64,000 nt of DNA. Origin: Acorus gramineus (taxonomy: Eukaryota; Streptophyta; Magnoliopsida; Acorales; Acoraceae). Of this stretch, positions 1 to 9,714 are shown in pieces; positions within the stretch are counted from its first letter, which is position 1; each line of letters starts with the position of its first letter. The notes under the pieces were generated by a model. That model saw nothing but the letters and a program-made list of their open reading frames with translations. It was not told the origin of the DNA and made no database searches. The translations under genes were made by a program, and so were the position numbers. The stretch spans positions 92,810-156,809 of the forward strand of contig JAUJYN010000040.1 in NCBI GenBank assembly GCA_030737835.1. Reading direction: 5' to 3'.

Positions 1-51
1 AGTCAGTCGATCAATGATCACCTAGACGGCGTCGTGACCCGAACATGACAT
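1..51 (-). pseudogene. Integrase fragment of a type 2 gypsy element
   Basis: This short piece is the reverse complement of the integrase stretch found intact in order at about 25778-25826 and resembles minus-strand integrase at 42890-42930. It joins abruptly to plus-strand LTR sequence near base 52, so the left edge of the window is a recombination or nested junction rather than an element end. It is too short to carry any function. Confidence 0.6.
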
Positions 52-1399
52 CATCGATATGTGATTATCAAGAGTAGTTGTATTTCCATTGGGTTCGCTT
101 TGCGGACATGGAATGTTTACTCCCAATGTCGTCCGTGTTGAAGAGGCCCGGGTTGTAGCTGTCCTGATAGAGGGCTCCCATCCGTAGGTACCACCGATGC
201 GTTCAGGAGCGTACTGATCGTGGGAGTGTACCAGGTAGAGGCTACCCGGGAGAGGGCTAACGAATGATATTGCGAGCGTGGAATCGTTTTCCCCTTCGTT
301 AGATCCAATTTAGGAACTTCCCGGTGTCGGAAAAAGCTGTCCTGATAGAGGGCTCCCATCCATAGGTACCACCGATGCGTTCAAAAGCATACTGATCGTG
401 GGAGTATACCAGGTAGAGGCTAACCGGGGAAAGGGCTACCGGTGGACCAAGGGTGTAGAGGAGTCTAATCTCTCCAAAAGTCCTATGTCACCTCTAAAGG
501 GTGAGGGTGAGGATGAGGTGAAGACACGTCGCCGTGAGACCCATTCGTTGTTCGTCCGTTCCCATAGTTGTTGGGTCCGGTCTCGTATCGATGTTCAAAG
601 ACATCGTTGGGCAGTTATCTCGATGTAGATGATCCAGTAGTGTTGTGTAGACCAGTAATTCTGGGTCTCTTCGACCAACGGTATGGTCTCTCCCTAAGAG
701 TCCCAAGAGTCTTCTTCCGGGAGTGAGGGGGAGGGTGAGGGTGAGGTTGGTGATCCAGTAGAGTTGTGTAGACCAGTAATTCCGCGTCTCTTCGACCAAC
801 GGTATGGTCTCTCCCCAAAAGTCCTAAGAGTCTCCCTCTGGGAGTGAGGGTGAGGGTTAGGGTGGTCGCGCCGCCACGTGACCCTGTTATCCATGGGTTT
901 CCACCCATGTTTACCTTGAAAGGAAATTGTTTATGTATTGAACTGTTGTATGGTGATTGGTTTCCAGCCACTCACTGAGCTTGTAGCTCACCCCTCGCAT
1001 ACTGTTTCTTTTCAGGGGCAGTGTTGGGCATGGAGCTGGAGCTTCTTTGTGGCGTGGTCTTATGTGCGTGGAGCGTTCTGTCCGGCGGGTGGCGAGTGTG
1101 AGGCTATCAGCAGTTCTAGAGTCATTTTATTTATTGTAAATTGTGCATGTGGCACAGGTTGTATTTTATTTTGACTAGACTTGGCTCTTACAGGACGGTG
1201 ATTGTGTATTCGAGTCTATAATAATGTTTTTGGTTTACAGACATTGTTGATATCTTATGCTTCCCCTTTTAAGTCAGTTATCATTTTCTTGGCTTTGCCA
1301 CCTTGTGTGTTGTTGTTGGAGTCTTTGTTGACTTCAGGTATTGATAGCTGATATTTCATTATTGCCACGTCTCGGGGATGGCCGCCCTGGGGCGTGACA
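52..1399 (+). mobile_element. Type 2 gypsy LTR, 3' part
   Basis: The sequence aligns with the last 1.2-1.3 kb of the LTR at 26825-30386 and ends in the conserved block CGCCCTGGGGCGTGACA, directly followed by a primer binding site. The 5' two-thirds of the LTR are missing, cut at the junction near base 52. It holds two copies of the CTGACAGAGGGCTCCCATCC module and a 121-bp tandem duplication. As the LTR next to a primer site it is the 5' LTR of the decayed element that runs to about 9714. Confidence 0.85.
631..873 (+). repeat. 121-bp tandem duplication inside LTR
   Basis: Two adjacent copies begin with GATCCAGTAG at 631 and 752. Each contains TCTTCGACCAACGGTATGG and a G-rich GTGAGGGTGAGG tract. 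The same duplication with the same 121-bp period occurs at 13402-13640, but the LTR ending at 30386 has a single copy. It therefore marks an LTR subfamily. Confidence 0.85.
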
Positions 1400-1404
1400 A
1401 AAGT

Positions 1405-1417
1405 TGGTATCAGAGCC
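1405..1417 (+). other. Primer binding site (initiator Met tRNA)
   Basis: TGGTATCAGAGCC lies 5 bases after the LTR end. It is the standard plant retrotransposon primer site complementary to the 3' end of initiator methionine tRNA and fixes the element's orientation as plus. Confidence 0.9.
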
Positions 1418-2076
1418 TGGTCCTGTCAGAGCCTAAGTCTAGTCGTATAGATGATGAGTCGTAGGATTGCCATCTGAGTACTCTTGTTTTAGAAGTATAT
1501 CTTAGGTTGCTGACATGCCTCCTCGCATCCGTTGACGTGGACGTGACCCCCTGGACCCACCCTTAAGTTGTGGACTAGGTCGACTAAACAGGGTCAGTTG
1601 TTAAATCCCTTGTGGTGGGATTAAGGTTTGGGTAGGAGATTCCAGCCCAGCAGGATGATAGGGATGAATTGGTCAAAATTTCTAAGGTATGGATTGCGTC
1701 TCGGTAATGGAGCTTCTTTCCCGTGCATCGGTATTACTAGTAACCATGGAGTTCACGTGCGGTGCCAGTTTCAAATTTTGAGGATGTGGCATATTGCTCA
1801 TTGAGGGGTGATGTCTTCTTCCAGCCTTCCTACTCAGGATTAAGGGGCCTTGTAGGGTCATCATTGAGACCCGGGTTAGGGTACTCCGTGTTCCTTGTTT
1901 GGTTGTCGGGATATCCTATATCGGAACCTCATGGTGCCCTCCCAAGGTTCTTTTCTTAGTCTAGGAATACCTTTGAAGCATCTATTAGATGATTTATTTT
2001 TCCTCTCACTTGGAAGGTGGTGTAGCGAGTGGTGATGCGTACGATCAGGATTGGGTGCGTCCTATTGCAGCTTGGT
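1418..2076 (+). pseudogene. Leader and broken gag start of type 2 element
   Basis: The leader is followed at 1515 by ATGCCTCCTCGCATC, matching the MPPR start of the Gag proteins in this window, but codon 7 is TGA (1533-1535). No later reading frame resembles Gag well. The stretch stops near 2076, where sequence seen again at about 3250 is replaced by LTR sequence, which shows an internal deletion or recombination. The identical early stop is present in the second type 2 element at 24239-24241. Confidence 0.7.
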
Positions 2077-2740
2077 GAGGGTGAGGTTGGTGATCCAGTA
2101 GTGTTGTGCGGACCAGTAATCCCGGGTCTCTTCGACCAACGGTATGATCTCTCCCCAAAAGTCTCAAGAGTCTTCCTCCGGGAGTGAGGATGAGGGAGAG
2201 GTTGGTCGTGCCACTGCGTGACCTTGTTATCCATTGGGTTTCCACCCATGTTTTTCCTTGAAAGGAAATTGTTTTAGTATTGAACTGTTGTATGGTGATT
2301 GGTTTCCAGCCACTCACTGAGCTTGTAGCTCACCCCTCGCATACTATTTCTTTTCAGGGGCATTGTTGGGCGTGGAGCTGGAGCTTCCCTGTGGCGTGGT
2401 CTTATGGGCGTGGAGCGTTCTTCCGGCGGGTGGCGAGTGCGAGGCTGTCAGCGGTCCTAGAGTCATTGTATGTATTGTAAATTGTGAATGTGGCACAGGT
2501 TGTATTTTATTTGGTCTAGACTTGGCTCTCATAGGACAGTGATTGTGTATTCGAGTCTGTAATAATGTTTTTGGTTTACAAACATTGTTTATATATTATG
2601 CTTCCGCTTTTCAGTCCGTTATCATTATCCTTGCTTTGCCACTTTGTGTGTTGTTGTTGGAATCTTTATTGACCTCAGGTATTGATAGCTGATATTTTAT
2701 TATTGCCACGTCTCGGGGATGGCCGCTTTAGGGCGTAACA
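2077..2740 (+). mobile_element. Type 2 LTR 3' fragment between two internal pieces
   Basis: This fragment matches the last about 660 bp of the type 2 LTR and ends in a mutated terminus (GGGCGTAACA instead of GGGCGTGACA). It is flanked on both sides by copies of the same internal region: the segment starting AAGTTGTCGACTAGG follows it, while a near-identical segment precedes it from about 1565. The order LTR-internal-LTR-internal is best explained by unequal recombination, followed by loss of the second primer site. Confidence 0.75.
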
Positions 2741-4122
2741 TAAGTTGTCGACTAGGTCGACTAAACAGGGTCAGTTGTTGGATCCCTTGTGGTGGGATTA
2801 AGGCTTGGGTAAGAGATTCCAGCCCAGTAGTATGATAGTGATGAATTGGTCACAATTTCTAAGGTATGGATTGTGTCTCGATAATGGAGCTTCTTTCCCG
2901 TGCATCGGTATTGCTGGTAACCATGGAGTTCGCGTGCGGCGCCAGTTTCAAGTTTTGAGGATGTGGCATATTGCTCATTAAAGGGTGATGTCTTCTTCCA
3001 GTCTTCCTACTCAGGATTAAGGGGCCTTGCGGGGTCATCGTTGAGACCCGGGTTAGGGTACTCCGTGTTCCTTGTTTGGTTGTCGGGATATCCTATATCG
3101 GGACCTCATGGTGCCCTCCCAAGGTTCTTTTCTTAGTCAAGGAATACCTTTGAAGCATCTATTAGATGATTCATTTTTCCTCTCACTTGGAAGGTGCTGT
3201 AGCGAGTGGTGATGCGTACGATCGGGATTGGGTGCGTCCTATTGCAGCTTGGTGGGCGATTGCTTGTGGACTGGGTTCCATAGTGGCATCTGGAGTCGCT
3301 TCGATATATCATTGTGCGTTGTAGCTGCCCGGTTGAGGCCAGAGCCCTATAAGGTGCTCCCAGATACTATGCTTGTTGGTACGCCCAGACGGCAGAGATA
3401 GTGGGCTTGGGAGGCTACCAGGTAGAGGCCACACCGGGAGAGTGCTACTGGATGATGTCGAGAGCGTGGACTCCCTGTGATGAATCTACCCATTGAGTGC
3501 ATGATGCTGGAGTTCCAATGGTTGTAGTAGGGCGACCTGTCGGTGGTGACATGTGAAGCACAGTTCGCGATACTGTCGCGTTTTGCCCCCACATGGGTCG
3601 TAAACGAGGAGACGCGATGCTAGCGTTCATGATGGGACTCAACCACCCTATCAGATAGATGACGTCGCATAGGCATTGTCGAGGTTCGACGACCCCTTAT
3701 TGCGTGTCTTGTGGATTAAGTGCGGTTGAGCGGCTTACCAAGCGTGTAAGTGTCATCATGAGCGCCAGCCATGCTCGAGGAGCAGAATCTGGACTTAATT
3801 GTTCGAGGTGTTGTTTTGATCTTCCCGTGAGGGTTGAAGATCAGGTACCCCTTGCTGTGAATTGATGATCTATTTGACCAGCTCTGGGAGCGAGTGTCTT
3901 CTATTAGATCGATCTTCGCACAAGGGTACCTCAAGTTGGAGATCCGGGAGTTGGACATCCCGTAGATGGCCTTTCGTGACCGTTTCGGGCACTGCGAGTT
4001 TTAAGTACTGCCATCGGGGTTGATTAATACGCCGGATGCCTTCGTTGATCTCAAAAGTTTTAATGGGCTTCCGTGGACTACTTTGGGGTAGTCTTCATTG
4101 AGATTGCTTGTGGTGCGATGAA
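2741..4122 (+). pseudogene. Decayed gag-RT remnant of type 2 chromovirus
   Basis: About 3595-3660 resembles the Gag stretch DEETRCRRFEMGL of the chromovirus at 39515-48616. From about 3840 the translation resembles RT: a DDLFDQL-like stretch, then LKLEIRELDIP, an in-frame TAG at about 3962, and MAFRDRFGHCEF. The aspartic protease (DSGA) that should lie between Gag and RT is absent. The RT stops near the catalytic VVFIDD region, which here reads VVFIEI. Many stops make it non-coding. The same joins and the same TAG occur at 24107-26811. The reading resumes in integrase at 8550, after the nested copia-like element. Confidence 0.75.
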
Positions 4123-4127
4123 AAGGC

Positions 4128-4575
4128 TGTTGGGAAGGTTATTCGTGGAAGCCACCAACAAACACGAGATCGAACACAAGAACGAAATATCACATCACGC
4201 GAAGAACACTATAAGAGACTCACAAACTCTCTCATAGAGTTACCCTCTCTTAGAACCCTCTCAACCTTCCCTTAGGATCTCTACATTGTATACATTGCCT
4301 AGCCTTGCCATGAAACCCTAGAAGATATTTATAGAGATAAATAACTTCCTCCCCAAGTAATCTCTCAATTAACAAACAAATATTGTTCCCATTAATTAGG
4401 AGATATTCACTCTCTTAATTAACAAACAAATATTGTTTCCTATTTTAGGATATTCACTTTAAATATTAATTAAGATCAAATCTTAAATAATATTTAACTC
4501 ATTAGGTGTCCAACCTAATATGGTTTCATAATGGCCATCCGATGTGATACACCGGATCGAGACATAATCCCAACA
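4128..4575 (-). repeat. 3' LTR of copia-like element
   Basis: This 448-bp LTR starts TGTTGGGAAGG and ends ATCCCAACA. It lacks roughly 66 bp present in the partner LTR (around 5577-5645, including the ACGTGGTTCGGC motif), so the two LTRs have diverged since insertion. Confidence 0.85.
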
Positions 4576-4587
4576 AATCTCCACCTT
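4576..4587 (-). other. Polypurine tract of copia-like element
   Basis: On the minus strand it reads AAGGTGGAGATT immediately before the 3' LTR, the usual position for plus-strand priming. It shows that the element runs right to left. Confidence 0.75.
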
Positions 4588-5480
4588 GGCTTGTATCCGA
4601 TAAGCTCGAACTTCCTCGAACCCCTTAGAAGATTTTCCGTTGATGTCTCCACCTTGCTCCATGTCGTCCCTGAAGCACGACCGCGCGAGCAACCGTGCAC
4701 CTCCACCTGCAATAAAGTGGTCTTCGACTTCCTTGAGCTTCACCAGCCCTCAAGTCACTATCACGAGTCTTCTTGTGCACTAGACCCGCTCCGCAGAACT
4801 CCACCTTGAATGGATTTTAGGAACTTCTTCCTCCGGACGTCTGCACCGCCCAATTTTGTTGGATCCATAAGCCTGCGCTCATCTTATCATGGATCAACCC
4901 CTGAGTGAGACTCAGTAATCGCGCATCCTCAAGTCAATGCCATGACTTGATTTCACATGCATCTATTCCACGCTCCTCGTGGATCTCCGAAGAAGATCTG
5001 GATCTTACCTCCACCTTGAACATGCCACACACGCGCTCGCGAGATGGCTAGACTGGCTCTTTTAACCGAACCACATGGAGTGGCTCCTCCCATACCTGGT
5101 TCAGAACGCCTTAGACCGTGTTGCACTGTTCCATCTTCTTCTGTACGAACTCCGCACCCACGCTTCACGTGATTCGCCCACGTGCCTCCGCGTGTCACTG
5201 CGAACTTTACACCCCGAGCATCTCTGCACGTCTGCTTCTCGGTGGATCTTGACCCGCAACAAATTGGTATCATCATTGCACACCTCAATAGATATGCCTC
5301 TTCCACCACCGAGAGCGCCTTGCAATGTTGCATGATTTTTTTTCTTCTTCGCATGAAACCATGTACGACATACTATTGTTGGAGTTTCCAACAATACATC
5401 CATCGATGGTATGGATTCATCGACCCATGTCGTCATTGATCCTCGTTCTTCAAATCTCGTCCTCCTAGGTCGGAACCTGG
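4588..5480 (-). other. Internal region without recognisable genes
   Basis: This is about 0.9 kb between polypurine tract and primer site. A 133-codon minus-strand frame (4953-5354) and a 111-codon frame (5101-5436, starting shortly after the primer site) are open. Neither shows a zinc knuckle, protease, RT or integrase motif, and I do not recognise them. The region is short for a coding element and is treated as non-coding. Confidence 0.6.
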
Positions 5481-5493
5481 AGCTCTGATACCA
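5481..5493 (-). other. Primer binding site of copia-like element
   Basis: The minus strand reads TGGTATCAGAGCT one base after the LTR end, matching initiator methionine tRNA. It proves that the right-hand LTR is the 5' LTR. Confidence 0.85.
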
Positions 5494-6120
5494 CTGTTGG
5501 GAAAGTTATTCGCGGAAGCCACCAACAAACACGAGATCGAACACAAGAACGAAATATCACAACATGCAAAGAACACAAGATATACGTGGTTCGGCATAGG
5601 TCCACGGGGCAAAAACAGAGAATCCACTTTGATAGTTGAGATACATTAAGAGACTTACAAATTCTCTCATAGAGTTACCCTCTCTTAGAACCCTCTCAAA
5701 CTTCCCTTAGGATCTCTGCATTGTATACATTACCTAGCCTTGCCATGAAACCGTAGAAGATATTCATAGAGATAAATAACTTCCTCCCCAAGTAATCTCT
5801 CAATTAATAAACAAATATTGTTCCATTAATTAGGAGATATTCACTCTCATAATTAACAAACAAATATGTTTCCTATTGTTATATATGTGTTACTTTTAGC
5901 CTTCTGGTCACCTTTGGGACATTTTGGCAGTTTTCAACTTTTTCTTTTTTGATCGGAACTGCTAACTTTTAGACTTTTAGCTATCATCCTGAGCTTGAGA
6001 ACTCCGATTGAAAATCTAACTGCACATTATGTGTCCTGGTGCCATTTCAAGCCACTCACAAAAATTTCATCGAATTCCAGTAACGTTCAGAATTTGGCAG
6101 TTCTGAATCGTATCCGGGTT

Positions 6121-6232
6121 TTGACCAAGGGGGACTTGACCAAGTCAAACAGGACTTTGACCAAGTCAAGTTTGACCATTGACTTGGTCAATTGGGTTTG
6201 TTTGTTGTGTGGTTGGGTTGACCTAAAGTCAA
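6121..6232 (+). promoter_or_regulatory. W-box cluster in type 1 LTR U3
   Basis: Six forward TTGACC/TTGACT and four reverse GTCAA cores fall in about 112 bp. TTGAC is the core bound by WRKY transcription factors. The cluster lies about 0.25 kb in from the LTR start, in U3 upstream of a CT-rich tract. Comparable clusters are at about 17548-17690, 37795-37925, 41495-41628, 48260-48372 and 57983-58110 in the other type 1 LTRs. Binding is inferred, not shown. Confidence 0.6.
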
Positions 6233-6600
6233 ACACCAAAAACCCTAATTTTCTAAGTGTGTGAGTGTGTGTGTGTGGCCCTTTAAGTGGGCTTCCCCTT
6301 CTTCCCTTCCCTTCTCTTCTCTCTCTCCTCTCTTCTTTATTTCCCCCATTAGAGGTAGTAGGAGAAGAAAAAGGAAGCCATTGAAGGGAAAAAGAAAGGT
6401 GAGGTGGTGATCTATCTTTCTATGGTTTTAGTTTTGCTTTCCCCTTTGTTTACCTCCTCTCATGGTCTCCCCTTCTCCCCTGTTTTCAGCCATCTTTGGG
6501 CCTTGTTAGGGCTGAGGGTGGTGGTGGTGGTGGTCTTGGTGGTGGCGATTCGGTGCGCGAAGGGCACCCGAGTCCCCTCCCTTGCTTTTCCTCTCTTCGG

Positions 6601-7163
6601 GTAAGTCTTCCTCCTCCCCTAGCTAGGTTAGATGCTTGTTAGGGTGTGTGTTTGGTTATGCATGCTTGCATGGGTGTTAGGGGGGTGTGGGAGGGCTGAG
6701 GAGGGGGTGGAAGGGGGCTCGGGCGCGCGTGCGTCTCCGCGCAGGTGCGCGCGCGTACGCGCGCAGGCAGACGCTGGAGCGCGCAGACGGTGCGCTGGCT
6801 AGCGCGCGCGCAGACGTGTGCGTGGGGTGCTGCACGGGCGCGAAGTCCGAGCGGGTACGCGCAGGCTAGGCACGCGGTGCACGCAGGCGCGCGAGAGCGT
6901 GCGCGCGGGCAGGGGCGCGGTAGTGCGCCCCAGGCGCAAGGGTGCGTGCGTGCGTGCGCATTTGTGCGTGCGTGTGCGGGTGGCCGTGCGAATGGCTGCC
7001 CGTGGGTTCGGGAGGGTGTCGGGGCACTCGGACTCGCGTGCGTACGTGCGTGCTCGCATGCATGCGGGTCCGTATGCATGCTTGTCCAAGTGTTGGGTAT
7101 TTCTAGTAAATTTCTTATTTATTTGTGTAGTTTACTCACCATATTGAATGCTATGTCTTGCAG
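6601..7163 (+). other. Intron-like segment in LTR (type 1 solo)
   Basis: It is bounded by GTAAGT after CTCTTCGG and by TGTCTTGCAG before ATCTTGACGG. Its core (about 6700-7060) is extremely CpG-rich with long alternating purine-pyrimidine runs. The same boundaries recur in the other LTRs of this window. Confidence 0.65.
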
Positions 7164-8549
7164 ATCTTGACGGACAGTCACGCAACGACCCGGGCTTCTG
7201 TGAGTGGGACAATCCAACCCAGTAGGGAGGCGTTCGATGCACGTAGGCGTGCATTGCCGTCCCCTGGGGACCATAATTGCATATTAACATGTAATAAATG
7301 GAAAGCTATGCATGCATGATTAATATGATGTATCCATGCCACCTTAGACTTGTATGCTAGGGATATGCACCCATACATCACGTATAGAGGCCTATGCATG
7401 CCTAGACACCATGCCCCGAACTATGTATGTTTCCCATCTAGTTTAATCTAATTAAATCAAAATGAGAGCATATAGTTACAAGCATGCCTTAGAAAATATT
7501 ATAACCTTGTTGTTAAAATATATGTTTCCCCGCATCTTAGTTATGCGCCCTGAGGAATTCTGGAGAATTCATGACATTAGTAGAGCTACAAATCGGTGTC
7601 GACGGATCCAAGAGGATCGTATCCGTGTGAGTAGGCTGTCTTCTCCTTTTGGTTGGATCCGATGTAGGAACTCCCCGGCGTTGGCTGACCTGACAGAGGG
7701 CTCCCGTCCGTAGGTACCTCCGATGTGTCGGACAGTACTGATAGTGGGAGTGGACTAGGTGGAGGCTACGAGGGTGGGAGAGGCTACCGGGTGGACCAGG
7801 GCTGGAGAGTGGTCTAGTATGCCCCAAGAGGCCCATGTCACCCCCAGTAAAGGGTGAGGGTGAGGGGGGAGGTGGGTTGGCGATGAAACGACCCATTAGA
7901 ATGTGTAGTTGCTCAGTTTTTAGGGGCTATGAATTTATATAAGGTTAATATGAATTGTGATGCATGGGTTGTGCTATTCACTGAGCGTGTGGCTCACCCT
8001 CGCATTTCTTATACCAGTTATATCTGAGTCGGATCTGAAGGAGGAGCTCCCTGAGGTACCACAGCAGTAGCGGAGCAGCGTCACGTTCTGCGAGTGAGAG
8101 ACCATCAGCATCCCTTTTTGATTGTATGTATTGTTATCCGTGCTTGGGCACATACTTGTATTTGGATGTCATTGTATATATATTGGCTCTCACAGGACAG
8201 TTGATTATGTATCGGGTCTGTAATATGTCTTTGAATTACAGACTCAGTCGTTTGAGCTTGCGCTATTTGTATATATTATGTCAGCTTCACTTTTGTCTGT
8301 GTTGTCATTTTCAATGTTGTTTAGAGTATGTTATTGATCTCCTGTATAGACTGCTGATATTATATATACCTGCCACGTCTCGGGGACGGCCGCCCTGGGG
8401 CGTGACACCTATTTTAGGAGATTCACTTTAAATATTAATTAAGATCAAATCTTAAATAATATTAAACTCATTAGGTGTCCAACCTAATATGGTTTCATAA
8501 TGGCCATCCGATGTGATACACTGGATCGAGACATAATCCCAACAAAGGC

Positions 8550-9702
8550 GATACGGGTGACATTGTTTCCTCAGGTTGGCATGCCCTCAGGCAAAGTTTG
8601 AGAATCATCATCGCGTTGGAAAGCGTCAGTCCATGGAGATTCCTCAGTGGAAGTGGGAGTGGGTTATCAGGGATTGTTGTAGACTCGCTAAAGTCACATT
8701 TGGGTCGTGACGCCGTCTAGGTGATCATTGATCGAGTGACTAAGTCCGCGCTTCCCTCCCTAATCCGACTGATTGAGTCTCTGGACGCCTTGACGTGGGT
8801 TTCCACCTTCGCGATTGTTCGTCTTCATGGCACTCCGGTCGGCGCTATTTCAGGTTGAGACGCGAGGGTTACTTTGAGGTTTTGGCGCGAGCCTCCATCT
8901 AAGTGCAGCGTTTCACCGCCGACAAATGGCCAAGAAAAGAGGACGATTCAGACCTTGGAGGACATGCTAAGTGCCTGCGTGCTCGATGATAAGGGCAGTA
9001 GGGAGAGGCACCACCCATTTGTTGGGGTATGCCTGCAAGACAACTGTCATTCGAGCATCCTGATGGTACTGTGAAAGGCACTCTACAGGCGCAGTTCTTT
9101 ACCTCCCTTGTGTTGGGACGGTTGAGGAGCGCCAGTTGGAGGGGCCACAAGTTATTTATTTGACCTTGTAGTGGCCAGGTTGGTTCATGTGTGCATCCAC
9201 ACCTCCCAGAACCGACAGAAGGGTTACACAGGTCATCGTTTCCAAGAGCTTACCTTTGAGTTTGGCGATCATGTTTTCGAGAAGGTGTCCTAGTTTAAGG
9301 GCACCCTCCGTTTAGATGTTCGGGGCAAGCTGAGTCGGCCCTTCATCGGACCGGTTCTCATCTTTGGAAGGTGGCTTGTCATGTAGCCTTTCCCCCACAG
9401 CTGGCTCATGCCCACGACGTCGTCCTTGTCTCATGGCTGAGGTGTTACGTCCACGATCCAGCTCATGTCATTCCATTCGACTACCTCATCCTCGAGGTAG
9501 ATTTGTCGTTCGTGGAGCAGTGGATCGAGGTCAAGGACCAATATGAGAAGATGCTCTACGCTAAGACCGTTCCTTTGATTAGAGTGTGTTGGTAGCGCCA
9601 GTCTGGTGCATAGACCACTTGGAAGCAAAAGGTCTATGCGTGATACTTGCTACATTCGGTCTTCCCTTTGGGTTTTCTTAAATTTCGAGGACTAAATTTC
9701 CT
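8550..9702 (+). pseudogene. Decayed integrase with chromodomain remnant
   Basis: This continues the element interrupted at 4122. The readable part includes the [11 protein letters not shown] stretch (about 8632-8655), a DRVTKSA-like segment, [19 protein letters not shown] and YVHDPAHVIPFD. A chromodomain-like LSFVEQWIEVKDQYEK follows at about 9505-9555. The catalytic glutamate of the DDE triad, found in SERTIQ in the better copy, reads EKRTIQ here (about 8927-8945), so it is lysine. Stops and frameshifts abound. The RNase H domain and most of the zinc-binding HHCC region are missing between 4122 and 8550, a deletion shared with 25620-25640. Confidence 0.75.
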
Positions 9703-9714
9703 AAGGGGAAAGAA
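9703..9714 (+). other. Polypurine tract of first type 2 element
   Basis: AAGGGGAAAGAA lies directly before TGTTATGCC, the LTR start. The context CTAAATTTCCTAAGGGG matches 26801-26824 and, on the minus strand, 41870-41888. Confidence 0.85.

Larger units (their letters stand above)
5877..8407 (+). mobile_element. Type 1 gypsy solo LTR
   Basis: It begins TGTTATATATGTGTTAC and ends CCCTGGGGCGTGACA, with TSD CCTAT on both sides (5872-5876 and 8408-8412), and no internal region. It is therefore a solo LTR of 2531 bp, left by recombination between the two LTRs of a chromovirus. It sits inside the right LTR of the copia-like element, making it the youngest of three nested layers here. Within it are a W-box cluster (6121-6232), a CT-rich promoter-like tract (6295-6345), a GT-AG intron-like segment (6601-7163) and one CTGACAGAGGGCTCCC module (about 7690). 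Confidence 0.92.
4128..8544 (-). mobile_element. Non-autonomous copia-like LTR element, nested
   Basis: The element is bounded by TGTTGGG and CCCAACA and flanked by the 5-bp TSD AAGGC (4123-4127 and 8545-8549). Removing it restores GATGAAAAGGCGATA, the uninterrupted form seen near 25620. The left LTR is 4128-4575. The right LTR is 5495-5876 plus 8413-8544, split by a solo gypsy LTR. A minus-strand primer site lies at 5481-5493 and a polypurine tract at 4576-4587. Without the inserted LTR it is about 1.9 kb, with only 919 bp inside and no recognisable Gag or Pol. The right LTR contains ATACGTGGTTCGGC, a motif common in plant copia LTRs. It must have been mobilised by an autonomous relative. 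Confidence 0.85.

Noticed and set aside
4953..5354. 133-codon frame inside the copia-like element as a Gag
   Set aside because: It has no zinc knuckle, no capsid-like pattern and an Arg/Cys-rich composition. It starts well inside the internal region and is overlapped by other open frames on both strands.
6639..7170. Large overlapping open frames (up to about 146 codons) on both strands
   Set aside because: They lie in the CpG-rich intron core, where stop codons are rare by composition. The peptides are Ala/Arg/His-rich low complexity and open in several frames. The same holds for the frames at 16658-17200, 34283-34852, 36727-37316, 40222-41103, 47398-47847, 52308-52897 and 58538-59092.
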